A stretch of DNA of 64,000 nt from NCBI GenBank assembly GCA_902826605.1, contig CADEFM010000007.1, forward strand, positions 238,466-302,465. The letters are read 5' to 3'. The stretch is from an uncultured Acidobacteriota bacterium. GTDB lineage: Bacteria > Acidobacteriota > Terriglobia > Bryobacterales > Bryobacteraceae. A model generated the notes under the pieces. It was not told the DNA's origin. It made no database searches and worked only from the letters and a program-made list of their open reading frames with translations. The position numbers were made by a program, and so were the translations under genes. Of the stretch, positions 1-8,792 are shown piece after piece; the first letter of the stretch is position 1; every line of letters starts with the position of its first letter.

Positions 1-1414
1 CATAGAGGCCGACTAGTTCAAGAAACGGATTGGGTTGCCACTCCAGTCCCAGTTCCAAATCGCGGACTAAGTAGCTGCGCGCGTCCAATTCCTGTTTCTT
101 GCCTCCGCTGTAGTACTGATATCGCGCGAAAGGAATGAACGTTTGTCCATACATCTTCCTTAAGTACATAGCCTGCGCGTAGCCGCCCTGCAGGCCGCTT
201 TGCTCAATTCGCTTGGTGGATGGATTGAAGCGCGGACCGGTTCCAACGTTATATTCGGCTTGAAAGCCGAGGGGCTGCGGATAAACAACCAAGCTCAACG
301 CGGCGCGTTGATCGCTGAAGTTAACCGGGCCGCCAACTGCGGCACCACGCTGATCGCTGGTTACAGCAAACCGACCCGTATAGGCTTGGACGCCGGGTTC
401 GATGATCTGACCACCCTTCAATTTGAAGGGATACGTCACACGGCCCACGGTATGTAGATTGTTGTTGCCTTCCGGGCGGTTGGCGTTTTGGCCATTGTAC
501 ACGCCTATCCCAAATACGCCATAATCGCCAGAGCCCTTTAACCCGCTATTTACAAGGTCGGTGAACCTCCGCCTGACGGGCGCAGGTGCCCAGTAAAAGA
601 ACGCTCCTAAATCGCGCTCATTGGCATGCGAGCTATTGAGCGGATCGGCACGATCCAGCGATAGGCGATTTTGGCTCGATTGCAAGTTTTCAAAACCGAA
701 GGGGATCTTCGATTGGCCCACGCGCACGCGAAACTCCTTCTTGCGATCAAACGCGACATCGAAGTAGAGGTCACGCACTTGGGCGAAGTTGAGATTCCCG
801 GACGAGGTCGCAAAGTCGGGCTGAAAATACATATAAATCTTGTCCGTAACGTCACCGCTCAAAATGAATCTCGCACGGCGGATGAAGAAGCCATTGTTAA
901 GGCCCACCGAGCGATCGCATTGTTCGCAGGCCAGCAGACCGTTGGTTGAAAATAACCTGTTGTATCGAAATTGAGAATATCCCCGGAGTGAATATTTCTC
1001 ATGCCAGGGTCGCTGCTCTGGCGGGCGAGCAATCTTCGCTGCCGCAACCACTCTTGGCGGATCGCTCTTCGGTACATCCGTCGGGTGGGCAATCACCGGA
1101 GTTGGAGTTCGCAATGCCGTCAACGTCAAGGCCGTTGTTGAGATTGGTGTGACGGAATCAGCCGGAACTAGACCATCATTCTGCTCGACCCCAGGCGTTG
1201 GCGCCATTGCTGCCTGTATCCGATCGATTCTTCCTTGCTGCTCGGCGATACTCTTGCGTAAGGTTTCCATCACTTTCGCCTGTTCGTGCAGCATCTGGCT
1301 TGCACGCTCGAGCTCAGCTTTCGCGGCCAACAAGGCTTGGAATTCTGTTTCGTCCCCCCACGCACAAGGAATCAGAAATACTGCTAGCAAGGCCGTCTTC
1401 AAGATCATTTTCAT
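1..1414 (-). CDS. Phosphate-selective porin (OprP/OprO-like), 3' end beyond window
   Basis: An uninterrupted minus-strand frame of 471 codons runs off the left edge, so the C-terminus is missing. The protein starts MKMILKTALLAVFLIP, a Sec signal peptide. A predicted coiled coil follows at about residues 22-65 (ELERASQMLHEQAK region), then a Thr/Pro-rich linker to about 115. A beta-barrel-like part then carries YSLRGYSQFRYNR, FFIRRARFILSGDVTDKI and RVRVGQSKIPFGFENL, which are typical of the OprO/OprP porin family. The N-terminal coiled coil could trimerise or anchor the porin to the cell wall, as in other porins with coiled-coil leaders. Two in-frame ATGs (1414 and 1408) are possible starts and neither has a strong ribosome-binding site. 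Role: outer-membrane channel, possibly for phosphate or other anions. Family fit is good; substrate is unknown. Confidence 0.85.
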   Translation of the reverse strand, partial: MKMILKTALLAVFLIPCAWGDETEFQALLAAKAELERASQMLHEQAKVMETLRKSIAEQQGRIDRIQAAMAPTPGVEQNDGLVPADSVTPISTTALTLTALRTPTPVIAHPTDVPKSDPPRVVAAAKIARPPEQRPWHEKYSLRGYSQFRYNRLFSTNGLLACEQCDRSVGLNNGFFIRRARFILSGDVTDKIYMYFQPDFATSSGNLNFAQVRDLYFDVAFDRKKEFRVRVGQSKIPFGFENLQSSQNRLSLDRADPLNSSHANERDLGAFFYWAPAPVRRRFTDLVNSGLKGSGDYGVFGIGVYNGQNANRPEGNNNLHTVGRVTYPFKLKGGQIIEPGVQAYTGRFAVTSDQRGAAVGGPVNFSDQRAALSLVVYPQPLGFQAEYNVGTGPRFNPSTKRIEQSGLQGGYAQAMYLRKMYGQTFIPFARYQYYSGGKKQELDARSYLVRDLELGLEWQPNPFLELVGLY

Positions 1415-1816
1415 CTGGTTGTAACCGAGATTAAGTTACGAATGTAAATATTGGGTTACGTATTTGTGAATTTGGGTTACAGGTCGTTGGCTCATCGGTA
1501 CGCGGACCGAGCCGACAGCTGCGGTGATAGTGTCAGGAGTTGAGGACCGAAATCCGCCGGTAGTGCGCGCGCGATGGTGAACACCGGAATTGATCCAGGC
1601 CAGCGCCTCCGGTTTTCACAATCCCCAGCTATTGAATCAACTCGCTGGCGCTCAGCGCGGACCGGCCCGAGCCTAGTCTTGCTCCGGAGTCTTCCAGGGT
1701 CTTTCGCCCTAGAAACATTTGGTGGTAGCCTGGACCTTGATCGGCTGGTGACAACCATTCGATTGCCGAATTTAGCTGGTGCGCTATTGCCGTGCCATTG
1801 CGCAAATGAATCTTGG
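1415..1816. other. Intergenic region between divergent porin and quinoprotein
   Basis: This 400-base gap separates the divergent porin and quinoprotein genes and should hold both promoters. The stretch 1435-1485 contains the repeated phrase TTGGGTTACG / TTGGGTTACAG and is AT-rich. An in-frame extension of the quinoprotein reaches back to 1574, but its predicted residues do not resemble a signal peptide. I treat it as non-coding. Confidence 0.4.
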
Positions 1817-3724
1817 ATGAAGCGTATGCTCAACCTTAAATCGATAGCAATCATCACTGGAATCGCGTTACCCGTGCTTCAGGCACAGAGTGACTGGCCT
1901 TCATGGGGACGCGACGCAAACAACCAACGCCACTCACCGCTAAAACAGATCAACACTGCCAATGTATCGAGGCTGATTCCGGGGTGGACTTATTCCATGC
2001 GCAAGGAAGGGCAGATTTTCCGGCCCAGCCAATCCACGCCACTCGTGGTCAACGGTGTGATGTACCTTTCTTATCCGATCTATAACGTCACAGCGCTAGA
2101 ACCAGAGACTGGAAAAGTGCTTTGGGAGTATACGGCACCTGGAGATTATGCTTCAGCCGAACACCTTACGCACTTTAGAGGTGGCTCCATGCGAGGGCTC
2201 GCATACTGGCCTGGAGATAAACTCACGCCGCCCCAAATCGTGTTTGGCACGGAAGAAGGTATGCTTTACTCTCTGAACGCTAAGACCGGGAAACCGAATC
2301 CTGGGTTTGGGAATGAGGGTGTCGTGAACTTGAAAACACCCGAAGTAATGAAAGATTTCCCGAACATGCATTTGGGAATTACATCTGCACCCTTCGTTTA
2401 CAAAAACCTGGTGTTTACTGGCGGTCACAACCCCGATGCATTCGGATCGAAAGGGCCGGCGGGCGACGTGCGCGCGTGGGATTTGCGCACCGGGAAACTG
2501 GTATGGACATTTCATACAGTTCCGCGGCCCGGTGAAGCGGGTAATGAGACCTGGATTGGAGACTCCTGGAAGAATGTATCCGGCGCGAACGTGTGGAGCT
2601 TTTTCACGGTAGATGAAAAGCGTGGCATTCTTTACATGCCTTTAGGTTCCGCGCTCAATGATTTCTATGGCGTTGATCGGCCAGGCGCTAACTTGTTCGC
2701 GAACTCAATCGTAGCTGTGGATGCCGAAACAGGAAAGCGAAAGTGGCATTTTCAGGCGGTCCATCATGATCTGTGGGATCTTGACATGCCGGTTCCTCCG
2801 ATTCTGTTCGATGTCGTCAAGGATGGCAAGAGAATTCCGGCTGTCGGAGTAATGACGAAGATGCCGATGTTGTTTATTTTGGATCGCGTGACCGGAAAGC
2901 CGATCTATGGAGTGGAAGAGCGCCCAGTGCCACAAGGAGACTTGCCGAATGAATGGTATTCGCCGACACAGCCGTTTCCCGTGAAGCCCCCGGTGTTTGG
3001 GCGAGTGAGCTTTCAGTATCCTGAGGATATTGCCAAGGTGACTCCGGAGCATGAGGCTGCCTGTCGGGAGTTGTTCCTGAAAGAAGACGGTGGGCGCAAC
3101 CGCGGAGCTTACACGCCGCCATCCGAAAAGGGTGCGCTCTTCTTCCCAACTGTTCTTGGCGGGGCGGAGTTCACCGGCGGCACGTTCGATCCGAATCTAG
3201 GCTATTACATCATCAACACCGCCGATACCGGTCAAATAAGTGTCATTCAACGGCTCGATGTGGATCCAGCGACGTTGCCGGAGTACCGGCGATTCAGGAG
3301 CAAAGGCATTCCAGAATCGCCGCTTTTATACTTTCATCCAACCGGGCCCCCTACTTCGGTCAACGGCTGGCCTTGCTGGCAGCCGCCGTGGTCAAGGCTT
3401 ACGGCCGTGAATGTCAATACGGGTGATATCGCCTGGCAGATCCCGTTTGGCACAGCGGAAGGTGCTCCTGCCGGAATGAAGACGGGTGCGCCCAATTCCC
3501 AGTTCGGAGGTCCGACATCGACCGACGGAGGATTGTTCTTTATTGGAGCAGCCACCGACCGCCTTTTCCGTGCCTTCGAAACCAAGACAGGTCGAGAGCT
3601 ATGGAGCGTGAAGACGGAAGAGTTAATCCGTGGCGGAAATCCTATCACGTACATGGGCAAAGATGGGAAGCAATATGTTGCTGTTGCTGCTGGCACAACG
3701 TTGCTAACCTATAAATTGCCCTGA
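1817..3724 (+). CDS. Secreted PQQ-dependent dehydrogenase (membrane-GDH-like beta-propeller, no membrane domain)
   Basis: A 635-residue quinoprotein of the eight-bladed PQQ propeller family. The start was placed at 1817 because MKRMLNLKSIAIITGIAL followed by LQAQ gives a signal peptide; the longer frame from 1574 adds residues that look non-coding. Tryptophan-docking style repeats such as ALEPETGKVLWEY and AWDLRTGKLVWTFHTVP recur along the chain. The HHDLWDLDMPVPP motif matches the catalytic Asp region of membrane glucose dehydrogenases. Unlike E. coli Gcd it has no N-terminal transmembrane domain, so it should be periplasmic. It has no haem motif, so it needs a separate electron acceptor. 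It is a close paralogue of the gene at 9930. Substrate is probably a sugar or polyol; this is not shown by the sequence. Confidence 0.88.
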   Translation: MKRMLNLKSIAIITGIALPVLQAQSDWPSWGRDANNQRHSPLKQINTANVSRLIPGWTYSMRKEGQIFRPSQSTPLVVNGVMYLSYPIYNVTALEPETGKVLWEYTAPGDYASAEHLTHFRGGSMRGLAYWPGDKLTPPQIVFGTEEGMLYSLNAKTGKPNPGFGNEGVVNLKTPEVMKDFPNMHLGITSAPFVYKNLVFTGGHNPDAFGSKGPAGDVRAWDLRTGKLVWTFHTVPRPGEAGNETWIGDSWKNVSGANVWSFFTVDEKRGILYMPLGSALNDFYGVDRPGANLFANSIVAVDAETGKRKWHFQAVHHDLWDLDMPVPPILFDVVKDGKRIPAVGVMTKMPMLFILDRVTGKPIYGVEERPVPQGDLPNEWYSPTQPFPVKPPVFGRVSFQYPEDIAKVTPEHEAACRELFLKEDGGRNRGAYTPPSEKGALFFPTVLGGAEFTGGTFDPNLGYYIINTADTGQISVIQRLDVDPATLPEYRRFRSKGIPESPLLYFHPTGPPTSVNGWPCWQPPWSRLTAVNVNTGDIAWQIPFGTAEGAPAGMKTGAPNSQFGGPTSTDGGLFFIGAATDRLFRAFETKTGRELWSVKTEELIRGGNPITYMGKDGKQYVAVAAGTTLLTYKLP

Positions 3725-4163
3725 TGAATGGGATAGGCCTCCGGCACGTCTCAGTAAGCATTCCCAGTCGGTAAGGATAGTAATTCCACGTTCTAACAGA
3801 AATGTCCGGAACTGATTAGTTACCGTCTCCTTAGTGAAGTTGAGCTGGGGTCCCTGCTCAAACACCATCCCAGCGCCGTATCATAAGCGCGCTTTGGAGT
3901 GGTCGACGACACCTATCGAGCACTAGGGACTTTAGTTTGGCCGCGCAGGGCGTGGCTGCTGCGATGAGTCAGTCGTGCCGTGATGCCATGCATTTACTGC
4001 AACGCTGTTACCGTCCACCACCTGTAAGGTCGCCCTCCTTTGATGTAACATTGGCGGTTCCAAAACGATCTCCAACAGGGATAGAGTGCGTTGATGATCT
4101 ATGCAGCGGATCCCGACCCGAGCGCGTTGGAGTAACAGGACTTGACGAATAAGGAATTGATCA
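3725..4163. other. Intergenic region, no gene recognised
   Basis: About 440 bases between the quinoprotein and the SulP gene. Short open frames exist on both strands but none has a convincing start, composition or family match. No clear terminator or promoter was recognised. Confidence 0.4.
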
Positions 4164-5687
4164 ATGATCAACAAGGGTGTATTCGGAAGCGATTGCCTTG
4201 CCTCCATTGTCGTATTTCTGGTTGCACTGCCTCTGTGCATGGGCATAGCCATCGCCTCGGGGGTTCCACCGGCTCTGGGCCTAATCACGGGAATTGTGGG
4301 GGGCCTGGTGGTAGGATTTCTGGCTGGCTCACCCCTTCAAGTCAGCGGTCCCGCCGCGGGTTTGACGGTAATCATCTGGGATTTCGTGCAACAACACGGC
4401 ATCGAAATGCTGGGTGCCATTGTGCTGGCTGCAGGAATTATTCAACTGCTTGCGGGCATCCTAAAATGGGGCCAGTACTTCCGGGCAGTAGCGCCGCCGG
4501 TGATCTATGGCATGCTCGCGGGCATCGGAGTCCTGATCTTCGCTGCTCAATTTCACGTGATGGTGGACGACAGCCCTAAGGGCACCGGCATCCAAAATAT
4601 CCTCTCCATCCCCGAGTCACTTTACAAAAGCATCGTGCCCGCTGAGGCCACTGCTCACCATTTGGCGGCGATGATTGGAATGGTCACCATAATCACGATC
4701 TTATTCTGGACCAGATTTCGCCCCTCCAAATTGGCATTCGTGCCCTCTACCTTGATCGCCGTAGTGTTGGCCGCGGTGGTAGCATCCGCGCTTGAATTAT
4801 CGATCAAGTATGTGGATGTTCCGTCCAACCTATTGGAAGATGTCACTTGGCCGAGCACCTCTACGCTGCGCAGACTGTTCGATGTCTCTATTGGTGGAGC
4901 CGCACTGGCAGTGGCCCTGATCGCCAGCGCTGAAACCCTGCTATGTGCGACCGCAGTGGATCGTATGCATACTGGGCCGCGCACGGACTTCAACCGCGAA
5001 CTAAGAGCTCAGGGTATCGGAAATCTCATCTGTGGCATTTTTGGAGCTTTGCCTATGACCGGGGTAATCGTGCGAAGCTCGGCGAACGTCCAGGCAGGTG
5101 CGCGGACGCGGCTGTCTGCCATCTTGCATGGCGCCTTGCTGCTGGCCTTTGTAGTCTCCCTACCCGGAGTCTTGCGATTGGTGCCAACATCCGCCCTGGC
5201 TGCTCTGCTTGTATATACCGGATTCAAGCTCGTGAGTATAGAGAATGTGCGAGAACTGGCTAAATATGGACGTGTCCCGATTGGAATCTATGCCGCTACG
5301 CTGATTGGTATAGTGGTGACGAATCTCCTTACTGGAGTCCTGGTCGGGATCGTGTTGAGCCTGATCAGGCTTATATATTCGCTGACACACGCCACGATCC
5401 ACTTGGAGGTGGATGGATCAGGGAGACGCGCTGAACTGATCCTCGAAGGGTCGGTCACGTTTCTGGCATTGCCTCGTCTCGCAGAAGTACTCGAAACCGT
5501 GCCCGCAGGGTCTGAGTTGCATGTGCACATTCAGAAACTTCAGCACATCGACCATGCCTGTCTGGATGCGATCTATAGTTGGGAAAAGCAGTACGAAACA
5601 CTTGGCTCGAAGTTGATCGTGAGATGGGATCGTCTAATGGCCAAGCATGATCTTAGGGGCGAACAAAAATTGTCCGTAAATGGATAA
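4164..5687 (+). CDS. SulP family inorganic anion transporter
   Basis: A 507-residue inner-membrane protein of the SulP/SLC26 family, which moves sulfate, bicarbonate or related anions. The N-terminal part has the family pattern of hydrophobic helices (VVFLVALPLCMGIAIASGVP, then a helix ending SPLQVSGPAAGLTV). About ten to twelve membrane segments extend to about residue 410. The C-terminal 90 residues (ELILEGSVTFLALPRLAEVL onward) fit a STAS domain. ATG 4164 is preceded by AGGAA. The GVPPALGLITGIVGG and SGPAAG segments are close to those of bacterial SulP bicarbonate/sulfate carriers, but no carbonic anhydrase gene is adjacent, so the anion is undecided. It probably forms its own transcription unit. 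Confidence 0.92.
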   Translation: MINKGVFGSDCLASIVVFLVALPLCMGIAIASGVPPALGLITGIVGGLVVGFLAGSPLQVSGPAAGLTVIIWDFVQQHGIEMLGAIVLAAGIIQLLAGILKWGQYFRAVAPPVIYGMLAGIGVLIFAAQFHVMVDDSPKGTGIQNILSIPESLYKSIVPAEATAHHLAAMIGMVTIITILFWTRFRPSKLAFVPSTLIAVVLAAVVASALELSIKYVDVPSNLLEDVTWPSTSTLRRLFDVSIGGAALAVALIASAETLLCATAVDRMHTGPRTDFNRELRAQGIGNLICGIFGALPMTGVIVRSSANVQAGARTRLSAILHGALLLAFVVSLPGVLRLVPTSALAALLVYTGFKLVSIENVRELAKYGRVPIGIYAATLIGIVVTNLLTGVLVGIVLSLIRLIYSLTHATIHLEVDGSGRRAELILEGSVTFLALPRLAEVLETVPAGSELHVHIQKLQHIDHACLDAIYSWEKQYETLGSKLIVRWDRLMAKHDLRGEQKLSVNG

Positions 5688-5716
5688 TGAAACGCTTCCG
5701 CATATTCTAGCGTGCG

Positions 5717-5733
5717 CCCGCGCCCGGCGCGGG
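5717..5733 (+). terminator. GC-rich hairpin after the SulP gene
   Basis: CCCGCGC, a 3-base loop CCG, then GCGCGGG form a perfect 7-bp stem 29 bases after the SulP stop codon. There is no T-run after it, so a rho-independent terminator is only possible. Confidence 0.35.
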
Positions 5734-5950
5734 AAGCCGGGACGTGAGTCTCATGTGACGCCGCGCGAGAATCGGAAAAATAGAAGAGAAGTGGCTACCT
5801 TTTGATGCACGTCGTTGTGCCGGCTGGCAGCTCGCGCGTGAAAGCCATTCCGATGGGATGTACTTCCGTAGCATCGCCCGTTTTCCCGGCTAGTGCTCCC
5901 CTCTCGTGCCATTGACCGGGTACTAGCAACGGGTCATGCCATGATTAGGT

Positions 5951-7087
5951 GTGGGCCTTCTCTCCGGACCAACCGATACGAAGTGGTTCAGCCGCGAGCG
6001 TGTACTGACACTAGCTCTCGCTGCGGCCACGCTTCTTGCGTTATACGTCTGCTACCTCATTATTCAACCATTCATACCGGCACTTGCCATCGCGCTGGCA
6101 CTAGCAGTGTCGACGTACAAGCCCTATCGATGGCTGCTGCACCGGCTGCGGAATGAGAGCTGGGCGGCCACCCTCGCCGTCATACTGGTTGCCCTGGTCA
6201 TTATCACACCACTCACGCTGCTGATCACCTTTATAACCCAGCAAATCCTCGTCAGCCTCGAACACCTGCAGGGAGAGAGCACCTGGACACAATGGCGCGA
6301 TGCAATCTACCAAAAGCCGGTGCTTGGCGATGTTCTGCGATGGGCAGAATCGAATCTAGATTTAGAGACGCAGCTAATCGGTCTCGCACGACAGCTGGCC
6401 GGCCAGACCGGAAGCTTTCTAAAAGGCTCGATCAGCGTATTGACACAATTGGGGATTGTGCTCTTTGTGTTGTTCTTCCTTTACCGAGACCGTGACGGCG
6501 CCCTGAAGGCAGTCCGCAGTCTGGTCCCGCTCTCTGACCAGGAAGTAAGCAGGATGTTCGAACGCATTGCCAATACAATTCTCGCGACGGTTAATGGCTC
6601 GATTACCGTCGCGCTGGTGCAGTCCGTACTGGCTGGAGTTATGTACACGATTCTGGCGGTCCCAGCGGTGATCTTGTGGAGTGTGGCCACGTTCATCATG
6701 GCTTTAGTGCCCGTATTCGGAACGTTCATTGTGTGGGGACCCATCGCAGCATATTTGGCGCTGAGTGGTAGTTGGATTAAGGCCTTAGTATTGGTGGGCT
6801 GGGGCGTGCTCGCCATTGGCACAATTGACAATATTCTCTATCCGTATCTCGTGGGTGATCGCCTTCGGTTGCATACCGTCCCTACATTTTTCGCGATTTT
6901 GGGCGGCATCAGCCTATTCGGGCCAGCGGGGTTGATTCTGGGCCCTTTGGCCCTGGCGATCACCATCGGACTGTTGGAAATCTGGTGGTCTCGCACTGAA
7001 GATGGCGGAACAGCCGAGCAGGGCGCTGACTTAACCAACCGCTCCGTCTCTCCTTCAGATACTATGCAAACGAAGCACTTACCCTGA
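5951..7087 (+). CDS. AI-2E family transporter (PerM/DUF20)
   Basis: A 378-residue polytopic membrane protein. It shows the AI-2E transporter family layout: an N-terminal helix pair (LTLALAAATLLALYVCYLII), a PFIPALAIALALAV segment, a long cytoplasmic or periplasmic middle region rich in Leu/Gln (about residues 95-150), then the C-terminal helices. The C-terminal part includes the LVPVFGTFIVWGPIAAYL and LRLHTVPTFFAILGGISLFG motifs, which are the most conserved in the family. Start is GTG 5951; a strong ribosome-binding site is not visible. The family exports small molecules or ions (autoinducer-2 in TqsA, Na+ in some members); the substrate here is unknown. It follows the SulP gene on the same strand with a 263-base gap, so co-transcription is uncertain. 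Confidence 0.9.
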   Translation: MGLLSGPTDTKWFSRERVLTLALAAATLLALYVCYLIIQPFIPALAIALALAVSTYKPYRWLLHRLRNESWAATLAVILVALVIITPLTLLITFITQQILVSLEHLQGESTWTQWRDAIYQKPVLGDVLRWAESNLDLETQLIGLARQLAGQTGSFLKGSISVLTQLGIVLFVLFFLYRDRDGALKAVRSLVPLSDQEVSRMFERIANTILATVNGSITVALVQSVLAGVMYTILAVPAVILWSVATFIMALVPVFGTFIVWGPIAAYLALSGSWIKALVLVGWGVLAIGTIDNILYPYLVGDRLRLHTVPTFFAILGGISLFGPAGLILGPLALAITIGLLEIWWSRTEDGGTAEQGADLTNRSVSPSDTMQTKHLP

Positions 7088-7247
7088 CGATCAGGATTGC
7101 TATACACCAAAACCATGACCGGCACCCGAGCTTGCGCTCGACTTGCAATGGCAAACCAGCGTCTTTGTTGCCCAAAGGGTTCTCGCAACTGTTCGTGATG
7201 TCCCTGGGATAGTGCGACACACGCAAGAATCGGTGCACGCGAGGAAG

Positions 7248-7793
7248 CTATTTTTTCTCCCACCCATTGGAATACGACTGCTTGTCAAGTTCGGCTTCCT
7301 TACCTTCCGGCGTAGTTAGGCCGATCCTCGCATCTTTTAGGTCCGCCGTTTTATCCGATTCTGAGTAAACCGTCGGTATGTTTTGCTTGCTCCGTCGGGC
7401 GATTGCGGAGGCAGCTTTTGGGGGATAAGCGAATTCAACACCATACATATCCCCCGGATAAAACCAGGACCGCAGTGCTTCAGGCTCACCAACCGGTGCC
7501 TCCCAGAACGTAATCGAAGTCTTGCCACTGGGCTGCAACCGGTAGTTCGGTATTGCCAGCGCGGTGGCAAGGAGCTTGTCCTCGCGCTCATTGTAGATCT
7601 GGACGATGTTCCGTGTGCCCGTCAATTCCATTAGCCGAATTATGTACTTGCCGGCTGGAAGCTCCGTCGTGGCACTCGGTACTTTGATCGGAGCGCTAAT
7701 AGTCATAACGGTTTTCTTGTCGGGGACAATCGTCTGCGCATACATCTGGAAGATCAGGCCAGAGCCGCAAACTAACAGAGAGAGAGACTTCAT
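7248..7793 (-). CDS. Small secreted protein of unknown function
   Basis: A 181-residue protein starting MKSLSLLVCGSGLIFQMYAQ, a signal peptide. ATG 7793 is chosen over the upstream 7841 because AGGAGC lies seven bases before it. The mature part is beta-rich: TTELPAGKYIIRLMELTG, YNEREDKLLATALAIPNYRL and ITFWEAPVGEPEALRSWFYP. I recognise the same pattern from Acidobacteria genomes (LPAGxYxxxL then IPNYRL, then EALRxWFYPGD), but I know no assigned function. The C-terminus (from about residue 140) is charged and probably disordered. It is convergent with the AI-2E gene. Confidence 0.75.
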   Translation of the reverse strand: MKSLSLLVCGSGLIFQMYAQTIVPDKKTVMTISAPIKVPSATTELPAGKYIIRLMELTGTRNIVQIYNEREDKLLATALAIPNYRLQPSGKTSITFWEAPVGEPEALRSWFYPGDMYGVEFAYPPKAASAIARRSKQNIPTVYSESDKTADLKDARIGLTTPEGKEAELDKQSYSNGWEKK

Positions 7794-8014
7794 AAAAGCT
7801 CCTGTTCCTTTGAGATGATGATTGAACTGCTGTTCATTCACCTGTTAGATCCGGGCGAGGTGTGATTTGCTTCGCTGCTGGTCGAAAATCTTTTTCTAGC
7901 GGCTAGTCGACTGTTCCGACCTACAGTAGAAATCCGTGCAGGGCATACTTGGTCATTCGGCAGATGGTCGAAATCCAGGCTCAAGAAACGGGCCTCGACC
8001 TTTTCGCGGTACCA

Positions 8015-8437
8015 CTACTCTGCGGCCACGAACGTATGTGTCCCAACGTAGCGCTGGCGCGTGTTCGTGAAACCGTCACCGCCGCCCTTCTCGTCCTTCC
8101 GCGCGATGCTCACTGTGTACGTTTTCCCGGACTCGAGTGGGGGCCCCGCCGCGACCTCGGAGTGAGCAGGCGGTACCCCATAGGTCACCGGCGAATGGAG
8201 TAGGTTCTGGTAGCCCCCGGCGCCGGTAGCGTACCAGATCGCACCGAATCCGTCTCCGTCCTTGTCTCCTTCATACACGGTCAGCGTGTAGGCAGGAGAC
8301 GGCGTCCAGGAGATCTCCGGTCGAAGGCCCTTTCCGACGGCGATCACCGGCACCTGACTTTGGTCAAATCGACTGCAGCTTGCCGAGGCGACGAGGATAC
8401 CGAGCACGAGCAAGCGGGCGAATAAGTGAAGAGGCAT
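8015..8437 (-). CDS. Putative small lipoprotein
   Basis: A 140-residue protein beginning MPLHLFARLLVLGILVASASC, a signal peptide with a loose lipobox (SAS-C), so it may be lipid-anchored. The start at 8437 has AAGGAG ten bases upstream. The frame remains open further upstream, but that segment overlaps the small gene at 8463-8615. The mature part (ISWTPSPAYTLTVYEGDKDG, SGKTYTVSIARKDEKGGGDG) resembles a single fibronectin/Ig-like beta sandwich. No family is recognised. It sits 25 bases downstream of the 50-residue gene and is probably co-transcribed with it. Confidence 0.65.
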   Translation of the reverse strand: MPLHLFARLLVLGILVASASCSRFDQSQVPVIAVGKGLRPEISWTPSPAYTLTVYEGDKDGDGFGAIWYATGAGGYQNLLHSPVTYGVPPAHSEVAAGPPLESGKTYTVSIARKDEKGGGDGFTNTRQRYVGTHTFVAAE

Positions 8438-8462
8438 GCGTGCCGGGCTCCTTACTGACATT

Positions 8463-8615
8463 TCACTTCGCCGCGGCGTTGAGCGAGCGGCCGCTTTCGT
8501 CGTTGTTGGCCGCAATCGGGCGTGCACTGGCCTGTGCCCCCAGGATCGCGGCCATCACTGCGGCCAGAGCGCTCCCGAGGAACAGACACTGGACGTTTCG
8601 ACCGAATCGGACCAT
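8463..8615 (-). CDS. 50-residue secreted peptide upstream of the lipoprotein
   Basis: A short gene that standard length cut-offs miss. ATG 8615 is preceded by AAGGAG with good spacing. It encodes MVRFGRNVQC, a hydrophobic core (LFLGSALAAVMAAILGAQAS) and a short polar tail ending SLNAAAK. That is essentially a signal sequence plus about 20 residues. It lies directly upstream of the lipoprotein on the same strand. It could be a secreted peptide, or a leader for translational coupling. No homologue is recognised. Confidence 0.5.
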   Translation of the reverse strand: MVRFGRNVQCLFLGSALAAVMAAILGAQASARPIAANNDESGRSLNAAAK

Positions 8616-8792
8616 AGCTGTTTCTCCTTCAGGCAGATGGCGCCGCGCCGCCTAATCTTCATTGTATTCGCCGGATGCCAGAAGAACGTAGAAGGACCAC
8701 TGTTGAACGGGCACCCGCAAGGGGCAACCGAATACCACGCCAAGTTTCGGGCGCTCACCGTGGCGGCGACTGAATGTATTTGTGTGAAGTTT

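Noticed and set aside
1574..1816. Upstream extension of the first quinoprotein
   Set aside because: The translated residues lack family similarity and would bury the signal peptide.
3932..4288. Minus-strand frame overlapping the start of the SulP gene
   Set aside because: No family match; the overlap with SulP and odd composition argue against it.
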